A program made the translations under genes and the position numbers. Shown here one piece after another: positions 1-8,622 of a stretch of 64,000 nucleotides of DNA (position 1 is its first letter; every line of letters begins with the position of its first letter). Source of the stretch: Streptomyces tauricus (GTDB taxonomy: Bacteria; Actinomycetota; Actinomycetes; Streptomycetales; Streptomycetaceae); NCBI RefSeq assembly GCF_014650955.1, contig NZ_BMVY01000032.1, positions 39,869 to 103,868 of the forward strand, written 5' to 3'. The notes under the pieces were generated by a model. It saw only the letters and a list, made by a program, of their open reading frames with translations, was not told the DNA's origin and made no database searches.

Positions 1-251
1 CGTGCCTCCTCGGCGGCGAGCAGGTACTGGTGGCTGTCCCGGCGACGCATCTCGCGCACCAGGTTGCGGGCCACTCCCAGCAGCCAGGGCAGCGCGGGCT
101 GCGGCAGGTCCCGCACCCGACGCCAGGCCACCGTGAACGTCTCGCTGGTGATGTCCTCTCCTACCTGCCGTCCCACCAGGCTGGTGGTGTAGGCGAGGAC
201 GCGCGGATAGCACTCCTCATAGATGTCCCGGAAGCGTTGGGCATGGGTCAC
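1..251 (-). CDS. ECF-type RNA polymerase sigma factor, N-terminal part (runs off window)
   Basis: The reverse strand reads VTHAQRFRDIYEECYPRVLA, then TSLVGRQVGEDITSETFTVA and AWRRVRDLPQPALPWLLGVA, up to RNLVREMRRR. This is the typical region 2 of a small sigma-70 (ECF) factor: it covers the core-binding and -10-recognition helices, with the family's usual 'DIxxETF..AWR' and 'PWLxGVARN' signatures. The GTG start at 251 is preceded by AGAGGGGA at good spacing, which decides the start. Region 4 lies outside the window, so subfamily and target promoters cannot be assigned. It is transcribed away from a membrane Ser/Thr kinase starting at 831. No anti-sigma factor is visible on this side. Confidence 0.85.
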   Translation of the reverse strand, partial: MTHAQRFRDIYEECYPRVLAYTTSLVGRQVGEDITSETFTVAWRRVRDLPQPALPWLLGVARNLVREMRRRDSHQYLLAAEEA

Positions 252-830
252 GCGCCGTCCCCTCTTGTCGGCTCTCTCACCAAGCAATGCGCGCAGCGGC
301 CCACTTCTTACAGGTGGAGCAGAAATTCATGTGATGCGGTCCCGAGCCGTATGAGATGGGGCCGCACATGGCGAAGCGGGGCCCGGCGTACCGGGCCCCG
401 CTCACGTGACACTTCGTGCCTGACACCGTCCGGGCCGGTCCAGCCCTGCCCGGACACTCCCCAGTGATGCCCGGACAGGGCTGATCGGTTCCGGCGTACC
501 CCTGGCAGACGGGCCGGTGTCCACCACCAGAGGCCGCCGCGACGCTTCTAGCTTGGTGCGCGGTGCGGCGTACGGGCAACCGTTTCAACGCAGACTGAAA
601 ACCGCAGGTCGTGACGGTCGACAGGAGGCGTCGCGCGCGTTCCTGCGCGAAGCGCCGAAAGCGGCCCGCCGCTGCCCCCGCTGCCGGGCCCGCGACCGGC
701 CCGCTGCTGCGCCCGGGCTTCTTCGCCGAGCTGTCGTTCCGACGTCAGTTCCCACCGCTATGCTCGCCGGTGTTCGAGTGATACATGGGGCCGGTGGCGA
801 GGAAGCCATCGGGAGGGGCGTGAGGCGGGC
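252..830. other. Divergent intergenic region, no gene supported
   Basis: A 579-base gap separates the sigma factor start and the kinase start. The open frames in it lack family signatures and sensible ribosome binding sites. It contains a perfect 12-bp hairpin at 375-402 and a looser inverted repeat near 441-483 (CAGCCCTG facing CAGGGCTG). The kinase has a good binding site (GGGAGGGG) shortly before its ATG. No confident -35/-10 pair could be picked out. Confidence 0.5.
375..402. terminator. Perfect 12-bp stem, CGTA loop
   Basis: AGCGGGGCCCGG and CCGGGCCCCGCT are exact reverse complements around a CGTA loop. It looks like a Streptomyces-type terminator without a U tract. It lies between two genes that both read away from it, so it does not terminate either annotated gene. 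It could end a small transcript, be a relic of a lost gene, or sit in a 5' leader. Confidence 0.45.
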
Positions 831-2483
831 ATGTTGTCCGGCAGTGATGATCAGCAGGGTGCGGCGCACGCGGCACGGGGTGCCGGGCGTCTGATCGCGG
901 GTCGGTACCGGCTGATCGACCAGCTCGGCAGGGGCGGCATGGGCACCGTCTGGCGCGCCCACGACCAGCTGCTCGCGCGGGATGTCGCCGCCAAGGAGCT
1001 GCACGTCTTCACCCAGGGCGACGAGGACCACCGCGTGTGGCTGCGCCGTGCCGTACGGGAGGCACGGGTGGTGGCCCGGGTACCGCACCCGCATGTGGTC
1101 GGCGTCCACGACCTCGTCGAGTACGAGGACCGGCTGTGGATCGTCATGGAACTCATCGACGGCCCCTCGCTCGCCCAACTCCTCGCCCGGAACGGCCCGT
1201 TGGAGCCGACACGGGTCGCCGCACTGGGGGCGCAACTGCTCGGCGCGCTCGACGCCGTGCACGCCGCCGGAGCCCTGCACCGGGACGTCAAGCCGGCCAA
1301 CATCCTGCTCCGCCGCGACGGCAGCGCGGTTCTGACGGACTTCGGCATCGCCGTCCTCGACGACGGCGAGGCACTCACCAACTCCGGTGAATTCGCGGGC
1401 TCCGTCGAGTACATGGCGCCCGAACGCGTCAACGGCGGTGAGGTCGGGCCCGCTTCGGACCTGTGGTCACTGGCCGCGACACTCGTCACCGCCGCCACCG
1501 GGGCGTCCCCCTTCCGCCGTCCCGCACACGCGGCCACCCTGCACGCCGTCGCGTACGAACAGCCCAATCTCCCGGCGCAGTTGGGTCCGCTGCTCCCGGC
1601 CGTGGAGGCACTGCTGCGCAAGGCGCCCGAGGAGCGGCCCTCCATCCCCGACGCGACGACCGCCCTGCGGCACGCCGCCGAGGGGCTCGCGGCCGACCCG
1701 AGGTCGCTGCCGTCGGCCACCGTCCGGATAGCGATCCCGGCCGGCGCCTCCCTCGCGGACGCGGAGACCCGGACCCGGCAGCACGTTCCGTGGACGGACC
1801 ACACGGCACCCACCGCCGCACCCACGTCGCGGTACGACGCCGCGACCGCGGCGGCGCTGCTGCGCAGGGAGGAGAGCCGGCGTGACAGACGGGTCCTGGG
1901 GCTGGTGGTCTCCTCGGTCGCCCTCGTCTTCGCGGGGACCGGCCTCGGCCTCTTCCTCGCCGGGGTGCCGCCCTTCGAACGGGCCGCCCAGGCCGACGCG
2001 TCGGACAGCGAGGACACGGGAAGCGAAGCCGGGATCTCCCTGCCGGCCGGTACGCCCCTGCCGGCGACGCCCGTCGTCAACGAGTCGGTGGTCCATGGCG
2101 CCGAGGGCTGGCAGCGCGTCACCGACACGCTCATCCAGTCCGGCGACACGGTCACCGTCCGCTTCACCTCTGGGCAGTGGACCGTGGACAGCCCCGAGAT
2201 GCCGCTGACAGGACCGGACGGTTACGACGCCGAGACCGACAAGTCGCTCGACTTCGCCGCGGCGGACTGCAAGGTCAACGAGTCGGCTCCCTTCGGCGCG
2301 CTCCTCGGGCGTTTCACCGAGAGCGGGGAGGGCGAGGAGAGCCACGTCGTGGGGAAGGAGTGGACCTTCGAGGCGGCGGCCGGGGGCACGCTCGAACTGC
2401 GCATCAACGACGCCGACGGCGGCTGCGTCGCCGACAACTCGGGTGACCTGTCCGTGACGGTGACCGTCGCCAAGGGCGCCTAG
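831..2483 (+). CDS. Membrane serine/threonine protein kinase (Hanks type, PknB-like)
   Basis: 550 residues. Kinase domain at about 25-285: glycine loop LGRGGMGTV (32-40), catalytic Lys55 in AAKEL, catalytic loop HRDVKPAN (150-157) and DFG at 170-172, so all key residues are present and it should be active. After a linker of about 70 residues there is one membrane span (about 354-376, VLGLVVSSVALVFAGTGLGL), then an extracytoplasmic domain of about 170 residues ending VTVTVAKGA that I do not recognise. There are no PASTA repeats. The architecture suggests sensing outside the cell and phosphorylation inside. The ATG is preceded by GGGAGGGG. The stop codon directly abuts the next start, so the downstream amidohydrolase is probably co-transcribed. 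Confidence 0.93.
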   Translation: MLSGSDDQQGAAHAARGAGRLIAGRYRLIDQLGRGGMGTVWRAHDQLLARDVAAKELHVFTQGDEDHRVWLRRAVREARVVARVPHPHVVGVHDLVEYEDRLWIVMELIDGPSLAQLLARNGPLEPTRVAALGAQLLGALDAVHAAGALHRDVKPANILLRRDGSAVLTDFGIAVLDDGEALTNSGEFAGSVEYMAPERVNGGEVGPASDLWSLAATLVTAATGASPFRRPAHAATLHAVAYEQPNLPAQLGPLLPAVEALLRKAPEERPSIPDATTALRHAAEGLAADPRSLPSATVRIAIPAGASLADAETRTRQHVPWTDHTAPTAAPTSRYDAATAAALLRREESRRDRRVLGLVVSSVALVFAGTGLGLFLAGVPPFERAAQADASDSEDTGSEAGISLPAGTPLPATPVVNESVVHGAEGWQRVTDTLIQSGDTVTVRFTSGQWTVDSPEMPLTGPDGYDAETDKSLDFAAADCKVNESAPFGALLGRFTESGEGEESHVVGKEWTFEAAAGGTLELRINDADGGCVADNSGDLSVTVTVAKGA

Positions 2484-3536
2484 ATGAATGGCACTTCGGC
2501 TCCGTACGGCGTCGTACCCGGCGGCCCCGCCTCACCGGTGGTCCTGCACGTACCGCACTCCTCACGGACCGTCCCCGCGGACGTTCGGAAGGACATCCTG
2601 CTCAACGACACCGCGCTGGAACGGGAGTTGGACCACATCACCGACTCGCACACCGAGCGGATCGCGGCGGAGGCCGCCGCCCGGTGCGCGGTGACGCCCT
2701 GGCAGTTCGTCAACCACTTGTCCCGACTGGTCGTCGACCCCGAACGCTTCCCCGACGAACGGGAGGAGATGCGGGCCGTCGGCATGGGAGCCGTCTACAC
2801 CCGCACCACGCACCGCAAGCCACTCCGGCGGGGCGGCCACCTGGGCCACCTGGACGCGGCGGCCGAACAGCCGCTCCTGGAACGCTACTTCGACCCGTAC
2901 GCCGCCGCCATGACCGAGGCGGTGACCCGGCGCCTGGAGACTGTCGGGCGAGCCGTGATCATCGACGTGCACTCCTACCCCACCGAGCGGCTGCCGTACG
3001 AACTCCACGGCGACGGCCCCCGGCCGCCCGTCTGCCTCGGGACCGACGCCTTCCACACCCCGCCCGACCTCCGCACCCGCGCCGAGGAGGCGTTCACCGG
3101 CTTCGGCGGTACGGGCATCAACAGCCCCTTCGCCGGAACGTACGTACCGCTGACGTACTACGGCACCGACCGCCGGGTCAGCGCCCTGATGATCGAGATC
3201 CGACGCGATGTCTACATGACCGAGCCCGGCGGCCCTGCGGGCCCGGGCCTCGACCGGCTGGCGGCCGCACTGGCGGAACTGGTCGACGCGGTCACCGCGC
3301 CCGGGACCGGACCACGCCCGGGACCGGGACCGGCTGAGCCTCCCGGTCACCGCCGGACCCCGCCCTCTGATACCACCGACGTATGGGAATCGAGCGGTTC
3401 ATCGGCATCGATCTGGCCTGGGCGCACGGCGGAACCCGCAGGCCCAACGAGACGGGTGTGGCCGCCGTCGACGCCTCCGGCACGGTCGTCGACTGCGGCT
3501 GGACCCGCGGCCTCGACGAGACGACGGAATGGCTGA
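2484..3536 (+). CDS. N-formylglutamate amidohydrolase family protein (3' end uncertain)
   Basis: The first about 280 residues match the N-formylglutamate amidohydrolase (HutG-like) family. They carry an early VPHSS metal motif, DSHTERIA, a central VIIDVHSYP with a metal-binding His, and IEIRRDVYM near the C-terminus. Family members hydrolyse N-formylglutamate or related N-acyl amino acids in histidine breakdown. No other hut genes are nearby, so the substrate is open. The frame stays open to 3536, but the last 70 or so residues (PGPGPAEPPGHRRTP onward) are low complexity and run 154 bases into the DUF429 gene in another frame. A stop in the +2 frame at 3335-3337 is where a family-length protein would end. 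Either the tail is real or a single-base error/frameshift lies in the GC-rich stretch before about 3330. The ATG follows the kinase stop with no gap. Confidence 0.85.
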   Translation: MNGTSAPYGVVPGGPASPVVLHVPHSSRTVPADVRKDILLNDTALERELDHITDSHTERIAAEAAARCAVTPWQFVNHLSRLVVDPERFPDEREEMRAVGMGAVYTRTTHRKPLRRGGHLGHLDAAAEQPLLERYFDPYAAAMTEAVTRRLETVGRAVIIDVHSYPTERLPYELHGDGPRPPVCLGTDAFHTPPDLRTRAEEAFTGFGGTGINSPFAGTYVPLTYYGTDRRVSALMIEIRRDVYMTEPGGPAGPGLDRLAAALAELVDAVTAPGTGPRPGPGPAEPPGHRRTPPSDTTDVWESSGSSASIWPGRTAEPAGPTRRVWPPSTPPARSSTAAGPAASTRRRNG

Positions 3537-4222
3537 CCGGGACAGCCGTCGACGGATCGACCCTGGTCTTCGTCGACGCGCCGCTGGTCGTCGACAATCC
3601 GGCGGGCCAGCGGACGTGCGAGCGGGAGGTGGGACAGCGGTACGGCCGTTGGAAGGTGAGCGCGAACAGCACCAACCTGGGCTCCGCCCGCCTGGCCGGT
3701 GTGCTCCTGCTCGAACGGCTCCGGAAGGCGGGCTGGTCCTACGACGACGGCAGGGAAGGTCCGCCGGCCAGCGGCCTGGTCCTGTCCGAGTGCTACCCGT
3801 ACACCACGCTCGTCGGAGCGCCCGAGCTGGGTTACGGCCAGGAGCGCCCCACCTACAAACGCCGGCCGGCGCGCGTGCCGGCGGCCGACTGGCGAGCGGT
3901 GCGGGCGCAGGCGTGCGACCGGCTGATCGGCCGGATGGCGGGCCTCGCCACCGCCGACCCGCCCCTGCTGCTCGCCTCGCACCCGGTCTCCCGTCGGCTG
4001 ACCGAGGAGCCCTCACCTCAGCGGGCGGCCGACTACAAGCACCGGGAGGACCTCATCGACGCGCTGCTCTGCGCGTGGACGGCCGCGTTGTGGTCACGGC
4101 ACGGGCTCACACGCTGTCAGGTACTCGGGGCGGGCGGCCCCGCCCCGCGGGGGTACGCGCCCACGATCATCGCCCCGGCCCGCGCCGAGCAGCGCCGGGA
4201 CAGGGAGCCCGGACGCGAATAA
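3383..4222 (+). CDS. DUF429 domain protein (predicted RNase H-fold nuclease family)
   Basis: 279 residues. The start MGIERFIGIDLAWA, followed by GVAAVD and LVFVDAPLVV, is the DUF429 signature: two short beta strands each ending in an acidic residue, as in RNase H-like folds. A conserved RHREDLIDALLCAWTAA-type helix (here KHREDLIDALLCAW) lies near the end. The family's biochemical role is unknown to me beyond a predicted nuclease fold. The start overlaps the 3' end of the amidohydrolase frame, and the upstream binding site is weak, so translation may be coupled. Confidence 0.85.
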   Translation: MGIERFIGIDLAWAHGGTRRPNETGVAAVDASGTVVDCGWTRGLDETTEWLTGTAVDGSTLVFVDAPLVVDNPAGQRTCEREVGQRYGRWKVSANSTNLGSARLAGVLLLERLRKAGWSYDDGREGPPASGLVLSECYPYTTLVGAPELGYGQERPTYKRRPARVPAADWRAVRAQACDRLIGRMAGLATADPPLLLASHPVSRRLTEEPSPQRAADYKHREDLIDALLCAWTAALWSRHGLTRCQVLGAGGPAPRGYAPTIIAPARAEQRRDREPGRE

Positions 4223-4321
4223 CCCCATGCGTCGGGCTGGTCTCGTTCCCTACACTCGCCTCACCACGCGCACCGCACACCAACGCGGCGCGTCCCGTGA
4301 CCATGTGAGAGGAGCCCGGCC
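4223..4321 (+). promoter_or_regulatory. Putative promoter and leader region before the small ORF
   Basis: A TACACT hexamer at 4251-4256 is a reasonable -10, though no good -35 is visible at 16-19 bases upstream. It is followed by a strong ribosome binding site (GAGAGGAG, 4307-4314), 7 bases before the ATG of a 38-codon ORF. Confidence 0.35.
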
Positions 4322-4438
4322 ATGCGGTACCGCACCGCTGTCGTCGTTCCTCTGTCGCGGTACGAGGTGATCCTCGTGTCTTCGTGGCACCGGTGCGGGC
4401 TGCGCGGCTCGCATCGGATGCCCGTCACGAATGTCTGA
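4322..4438 (+). CDS. Candidate 38-residue leader peptide upstream of EF-G paralogue
   Basis: ATG at 4322, stop TGA at 4436-4438. The product begins MRYRTAVVVPLSRYEVILVS and ends RGSHRMPVTNV. It has the best ribosome binding site in this region (GAGAGGAG, spacing 7), is preceded by a -10-like hexamer, and ends about 145 bases before an EF-G-like gene. The stop is followed at once by a tract of short repeats and two GTCCGGAC palindromes. This arrangement resembles leader peptides controlling ribosome-related genes by translational attenuation. I do not recognise the peptide with certainty, and the regulatory role is inference. Confidence 0.5.
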   Translation: MRYRTAVVVPLSRYEVILVSSWHRCGLRGSHRMPVTNV

Positions 4439-4530
4439 CATCTGACATCTGACGTGTCCGGACCTCTGATACGTCCGATGCGTCCGGACCTCCGACACGT
4501 CCGACGACACGTCCGACACGTCCGACACGT
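4439..4530. repeat. Short-repeat tract: CGACACGTC units and two GTCCGGAC palindromes
   Basis: Two copies of the self-complementary octamer GTCCGGAC (4456-4463 and 4482-4489) can pair with each other. They are followed by four imperfect CCGACACGT units (about 4493-4530). The tract sits between the candidate leader peptide and the EF-G paralogue start, where alternative mRNA structures would matter. Confidence 0.6.
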
Positions 4531-4584
4531 ACGGGAATCGCGCCGACCCCATCCGGATCAGTCAGTCCTGGAAGGCCTTGGGCC

Positions 4585-6768
4585 GTGCGTACCGAACTCC
4601 ACCTTCATCACCTCGATCACCTCGATCCCCTTCATGACAGCGGCTCCGCGCCTCGCGTCGCCCCGCTGGATGCCGTCCGCAATCTGGGCATCCTCGCCCA
4701 CGTCGACGCGGGCAAGACCACCGTCACCGAGCGGATCCTGTATGTCACCGGGACCACGCACAAGCGTGGTGAGGTCCATGAGGGTACGACCGTCACCGAC
4801 TTCGACTCCCAGGAGCGCGACCGCGGGATCACCATCTTCGCCGCCGCCGTCAGTTGTGACTGGGACGGGCATCGGATCAACCTGATCGACACTCCGGGGC
4901 ACGTCGACTTCTCCGACGAGGTCGTACGTTCGCTGCGCGTGCTGGACGGGGCGGTCGCGGTGTTCGACGCCGTCGCGGGGGTCGAACCGCAGAGCGAGTC
5001 GGTGTGGCGGCAGGCCGACCGGTTCGGCGTACCGCGGATCGCGTTCGTCAACAAGCTGGACCGGGCCGGGGCCGACCTCGACTCGGCGGTCGCGTCCATC
5101 CGGGAACGGCTGCATCCGGCGCCGCTGGTCGTGCAGTTGCCCATCGGCTCGGAGGACGGGTTCCGCGGAGTCGTCGACCTGCTGCGTATGCGGGCGCTGG
5201 TCTGGGCCGACGGCCAGGGCGAAGGAGGGTTCCAGGACGGGCCCGTACCCGAGGAGCTGCGCGAGGAGGCGGGTCGGCGACGGCGACTGCTGGAGGAGGC
5301 CGTCGCGGAGCTGCATCCCGGCGCCCTGGAGGAGTTCTGTACGCCGGCCGGCCTCTCCGCGCGGACGCTCGCGGGCGCGCTGCGCGACCTGACCCGTACC
5401 GGTGACGGTGTGGTCGTGCTGTGCGGCTCGGCCTACCGCAACCGGGGCATCGAACCGCTGCTGGACGCCGTGGTCGCGTATCTGCCCGCGCCGTCGGACG
5501 TGCCCGCCGTACGCGGCACGCTGGACGATGCCGAGCAGGTGCGGGCCGCCGATGCGGACGCGCCGTTCGCGGCCCTGGCGTTCAAGGTGAACGCCACCGC
5601 CACCGGGCGGCTGACGTATCTGCGGGTGTACTCGGGGACGATCCGGAAGGGAGAGGTGGTGGCCGTGCGGGACGCGAGTGCGACGCGCACCGAACGGATC
5701 GGCCGGATCCTGCGGGTCCAGGCCGACCGGCACGCCCAGCTGGACCGGGCCGTGGCCGGGGACATCGTCGCCGTGGTCGGACTGAAGTCCGCCCGCGCGG
5801 GATCGACCCTGTGCGCACCCGGCGCTCCGCTGGTCCTCGAACCGCCGGCCACCCCCGACCCCGTCGTCTCGGTCGCGGTCGAGGCCCGGACGAGCACGGA
5901 CACGGATCGTCTGGTGACCGCGCTGGCACGGCTCGTCGAGGAGGATCCCTCCCTGGCGGTCCGGACCGACGACGAGACCGGTCAGACGGTCCTGTCGGGC
6001 ATGGGTGAACTGCATCTGGAGGTGGCGGTCGAGAAGATCCGCCGCGCCCAGGGGCTGGACATCCGGGTCGGCCGGCCGAGGGTGGCCTACCGGGAGACCG
6101 TCGTACGCGGGGTCGCCGGGCTGGTCTACCGGCATGTCAAACAGGACGGCGGAGCGGGTCAGTTCGCCCATGTCGTGCTCGACGTCGAGCCGTTGGAGGG
6201 TGCCGCCGACCGCGAGGACGGTACCGGTGCGACCGGGTTCGAGTTCCGGTCGACCGTCGTCGGGGGCCGGGTGCCGCAGGAGTACGTACGGGCCGTGGAG
6301 GCCGGTTGCCGGGACGCGCTGGGCGAAGGTCCGCTCGGCGGGCATCCCGTGACCGGGCTGCGGGTCGTCCTGCGGGACGGTGCGACCCATGCGAAGGACT
6401 CCTCGGAGATGGCGTTCCGTACGGCCGGACGGCTCGCGCTCCGTGAGGCGTTGCGGGCGAGCGCGATGGCGGTGCTGGAACCGGTGGTCGAGGTCACGGT
6501 CACCGCTCCGGACGAGGCCGTGGGCGGGGTCCTCGGCGACCTCGCGGCGCGGCGCGGCCGGGTCACCGGGTCGACCACGCGGGCGGGCGCGGCGGTCGTC
6601 ACCGCCACCGTGCCGCTCGCCGAACTGTTCGGCTACGCGACACGGTTGCGCAGCCGCACGCAGGGTCGGGGGGTTTTCACCACCCGACCCACGGGGTACG
6701 CCCCGGCACCGGGGTCGGCACCGGGGCCGGGGCCGGGGCCGGGCGAAGGGACTCCGGCGCCCCGGTAG
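4585..6768 (+). CDS. Elongation factor G paralogue (translational GTPase)
   Basis: 727 residues, full EF-G length. G motifs are intact: AHVDAGKTT (39-47), RGITIF, DTPGHVDF, NKLD and a GSA loop. Domain II (LTYLRVYSGTIRKGEVV), domains III and IV (SGMGELHLEVAVEKI) and domain V follow, then a low-complexity tail of Pro, Gly and Ala. It is the divergent actinobacterial EF-G-like type, not the housekeeping fusA: no ribosomal-protein or tuf genes are nearby. The GTG start is preceded by GGAAGG at 9 bases. It may act as a specialised or stress/antibiotic-related ribosomal GTPase. The candidate leader peptide upstream hints at translation-dependent control. The closest alternative is a ribosome-protection protein, but the sequence is nearer EF-G. 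Confidence 0.9.
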   Translation: MRTELHLHHLDHLDPLHDSGSAPRVAPLDAVRNLGILAHVDAGKTTVTERILYVTGTTHKRGEVHEGTTVTDFDSQERDRGITIFAAAVSCDWDGHRINLIDTPGHVDFSDEVVRSLRVLDGAVAVFDAVAGVEPQSESVWRQADRFGVPRIAFVNKLDRAGADLDSAVASIRERLHPAPLVVQLPIGSEDGFRGVVDLLRMRALVWADGQGEGGFQDGPVPEELREEAGRRRRLLEEAVAELHPGALEEFCTPAGLSARTLAGALRDLTRTGDGVVVLCGSAYRNRGIEPLLDAVVAYLPAPSDVPAVRGTLDDAEQVRAADADAPFAALAFKVNATATGRLTYLRVYSGTIRKGEVVAVRDASATRTERIGRILRVQADRHAQLDRAVAGDIVAVVGLKSARAGSTLCAPGAPLVLEPPATPDPVVSVAVEARTSTDTDRLVTALARLVEEDPSLAVRTDDETGQTVLSGMGELHLEVAVEKIRRAQGLDIRVGRPRVAYRETVVRGVAGLVYRHVKQDGGAGQFAHVVLDVEPLEGAADREDGTGATGFEFRSTVVGGRVPQEYVRAVEAGCRDALGEGPLGGHPVTGLRVVLRDGATHAKDSSEMAFRTAGRLALREALRASAMAVLEPVVEVTVTAPDEAVGGVLGDLAARRGRVTGSTTRAGAAVVTATVPLAELFGYATRLRSRTQGRGVFTTRPTGYAPAPGSAPGPGPGPGEGTPAPR

Positions 6769-7413
6769 TCCGGACGGCCCCGGGGGCCCCGAGCTCAGGG
6801 CTCTGGGGTCCGGGCTCCAGCCCCGGGTTTCGGGCTCAGGGCTCAGGGTTCCGGGCTCAGATTCCGGCCCCGGGTTTCGGGCTCCGGCCCCGCCGCTCAC
6901 GTCTCCGGCTCCGGCCCCGGGCTCCGGGGTGGGGCGAGGGGACACGGGCGCCCCGCCGGACGGGCTCGCCCCGGATTCCGGGGCGGGCCCAGGTTCTCCA
7001 GGTTCTGGGGTGGGGCGAGAGGACACCGGAGCCCCGGTAGTCCGGACGGTCTCCGGGTCGGGCTTCGAGCTCCGAGGCGGGCACCGGTCGGGCTCCGGGC
7101 GGGGATCGTGCTTCGAGGTGGGGTCCGGGCTCCGAGGGGGGCCGGAGGGAGGCCGGGTTCCAGTGTGGAGCCCGGCCGGTCGGCCTCGCCCTCCCCTGCG
7201 GCAAGGGCGCCGGGGACAGCGCGGACGACGACGGCGCCTTCGCCGGTCCCGGCGGGGTCTGGGCAGGTTCAGGGGCGAGGTCCGACGGCCTCGCCCCGAC
7301 GGTCCCTGCCCAGGCGGCTCAGTTCCGGCGGACCCAAGCGGCAGCCCCAAGCGCCGGCCCTGAACGTCGGCCCCGCCCACGCAAGGGCGGGACCGCCGCT
7401 CCCCGAGTGGGCC
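6769..7413. repeat. Low-complexity GC-rich intergenic stretch
   Basis: 645 bases dominated by degenerate repeats of CGGGCTC, CCGGCCCCGGG and GGGGTGGGGCGAG. Two related segments (around 6930-6960 and 7010-7040) share GTGGGGCGAGGGGACA-like sequence. Frames stay open on both strands only because of composition; none shows a family signature. It lies 3' of both neighbouring genes, so it could be decayed coding sequence and terminators. Confidence 0.5.
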
Positions 7414-8622
7414 TCAGCGCAACGCGTCCCGCACCGACTCCCCAGCCCCCGCGACATGACGTTCCGCCAGGTCCAGCGCGCACCCCCGTAAGCCCAAGTC
7501 CCCCTGTCCGAAGGCGACGGACAGGTCGGCGAGTAATCTGTCCGCGCGCGCCGGATGCCGCTGGATCGCGCGGTCCAGCCAAGCCAGTTGCGTGCGCACC
7601 AGCTTTCTCTCCGGGCGGAGCAGGAGCCGTTCGCATGCCTCGGTGAGTGCGTCGGGCTCCAGCACTCCCGACTCGTCCAGGCCGGCCAGGACCTCCTGGG
7701 CGTGCGCGGCCACCGGCAACGACCGGTCGAGCAGCGCCAGATGGTCCCGTACCAGGAGCGCGTTCTCGGCCGGTGTGGAGCGCAGGGCCCGCAGGAACGC
7801 CAGGAACGGCGCGGGCTCCGTGTGCGTGCCGTCGTCCCGCAGGCGCCCGAGCAGGCGGGCGGCCAGCGCGGCCCGTGCGGGGGCCACCCGGGCGTGTTCG
7901 GCCGGGGTGAGCGCCACCGCCTCCAGCATGGCCGCCGCCTCGGCCCCTCCCGGCGGATCGCCGGCCATGTCCCGGAAGAGGTTGTCGACCAGCTCGGCAC
8001 GGTCGGCGAAGCCCTCGGCGGTGAGGGCGACGACGGCCTCCAGCAGCCACCCCGGACGGCCGAAGACGACACGCCCGGGTCTCGCCACCGCCAAGGGGAC
8101 GAGTGTCGGGGTGAAGGGGTCCGCGCGCAGCCGCTCCAGGAGGTCGGCACCCGGTACCCCGCCCCGTACCCGCGCGGGCCGCTCCCGGTTGTTCGCGCGG
8201 TTGTACAGCCAGGCCAGGACGAACTTCCGGGAGGCCGGCGGCGGGCAGCCGGTGTCGTGGACGAGGTGTTCGGTGATCGTGTACACCGTGTCCGAGGCCG
8301 TCGCCCGCTCCCCGAGCCGTGCCGCCAGCTCGGCGCGCCAGGCGACGGGCTGCAGGTCAAGGACGTCCACGGTCCAGGTGTCCACCTTGAAGTACCGGTA
8401 CGTCAGGAGCCAGGACGCCGCGGCGTCGGGGGTGACCTGGCAGCCCAGTTCGGCGGCGAACAGGGCTGTTTTCACCTCGGCGGTGTTGGCCCGCCGGGAG
8501 ACCGCCTCGCGGTGGGCCCTCAGCCCGGCCGCGCACGCCCCACGCTGCTCCGGTGACAGCGCGCCCAGCTCCCGGACCACTCCGGCGAGGTCGCCGGCCT
8601 CCACAAGTTCGACCAGCTTCAT
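7414..8622 (-). CDS. DUF6493 family protein, short form
   Basis: 402 residues. The ordering of motifs matches DUF6493 proteins of Streptomyces as I remember them: an N-terminal LSPEQRGACAAGLRAHR segment, helical repeats, then LLRPERKLVRTQLAWLDRAI and LSVAFGQGDLGLRGCALDLA just before the end. Proteins of this family I recall are about twice as long, with further repeats after this point. Here the frame stops right after VAGAGESVRDALR and the downstream 645 bases are low complexity, so the gene may be 3'-truncated. Function is unknown; the protein looks all-helical, probably a repeat scaffold. Start ATG at 8622. It stands alone on the minus strand. Confidence 0.75.
   Translation of the reverse strand: MKLVELVEAGDLAGVVRELGALSPEQRGACAAGLRAHREAVSRRANTAEVKTALFAAELGCQVTPDAAASWLLTYRYFKVDTWTVDVLDLQPVAWRAELAARLGERATASDTVYTITEHLVHDTGCPPPASRKFVLAWLYNRANNRERPARVRGGVPGADLLERLRADPFTPTLVPLAVARPGRVVFGRPGWLLEAVVALTAEGFADRAELVDNLFRDMAGDPPGGAEAAAMLEAVALTPAEHARVAPARAALAARLLGRLRDDGTHTEPAPFLAFLRALRSTPAENALLVRDHLALLDRSLPVAAHAQEVLAGLDESGVLEPDALTEACERLLLRPERKLVRTQLAWLDRAIQRHPARADRLLADLSVAFGQGDLGLRGCALDLAERHVAGAGESVRDALR

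Noticed and set aside
4250..4552. 100-codon minus-strand frame over the small-ORF and repeat region
   Set aside because: The product is a by-product of the CGACACGTC repeats (VSDVSDVSSDVSE); no binding site or homology. The plus-strand 38-codon ORF has a better case.
4558..7380. 940-codon open frame on the minus strand across the EF-G gene
   Set aside because: It is the antisense shadow of a clear EF-G gene; its product is Arg/Pro/Gly rich without any motif.
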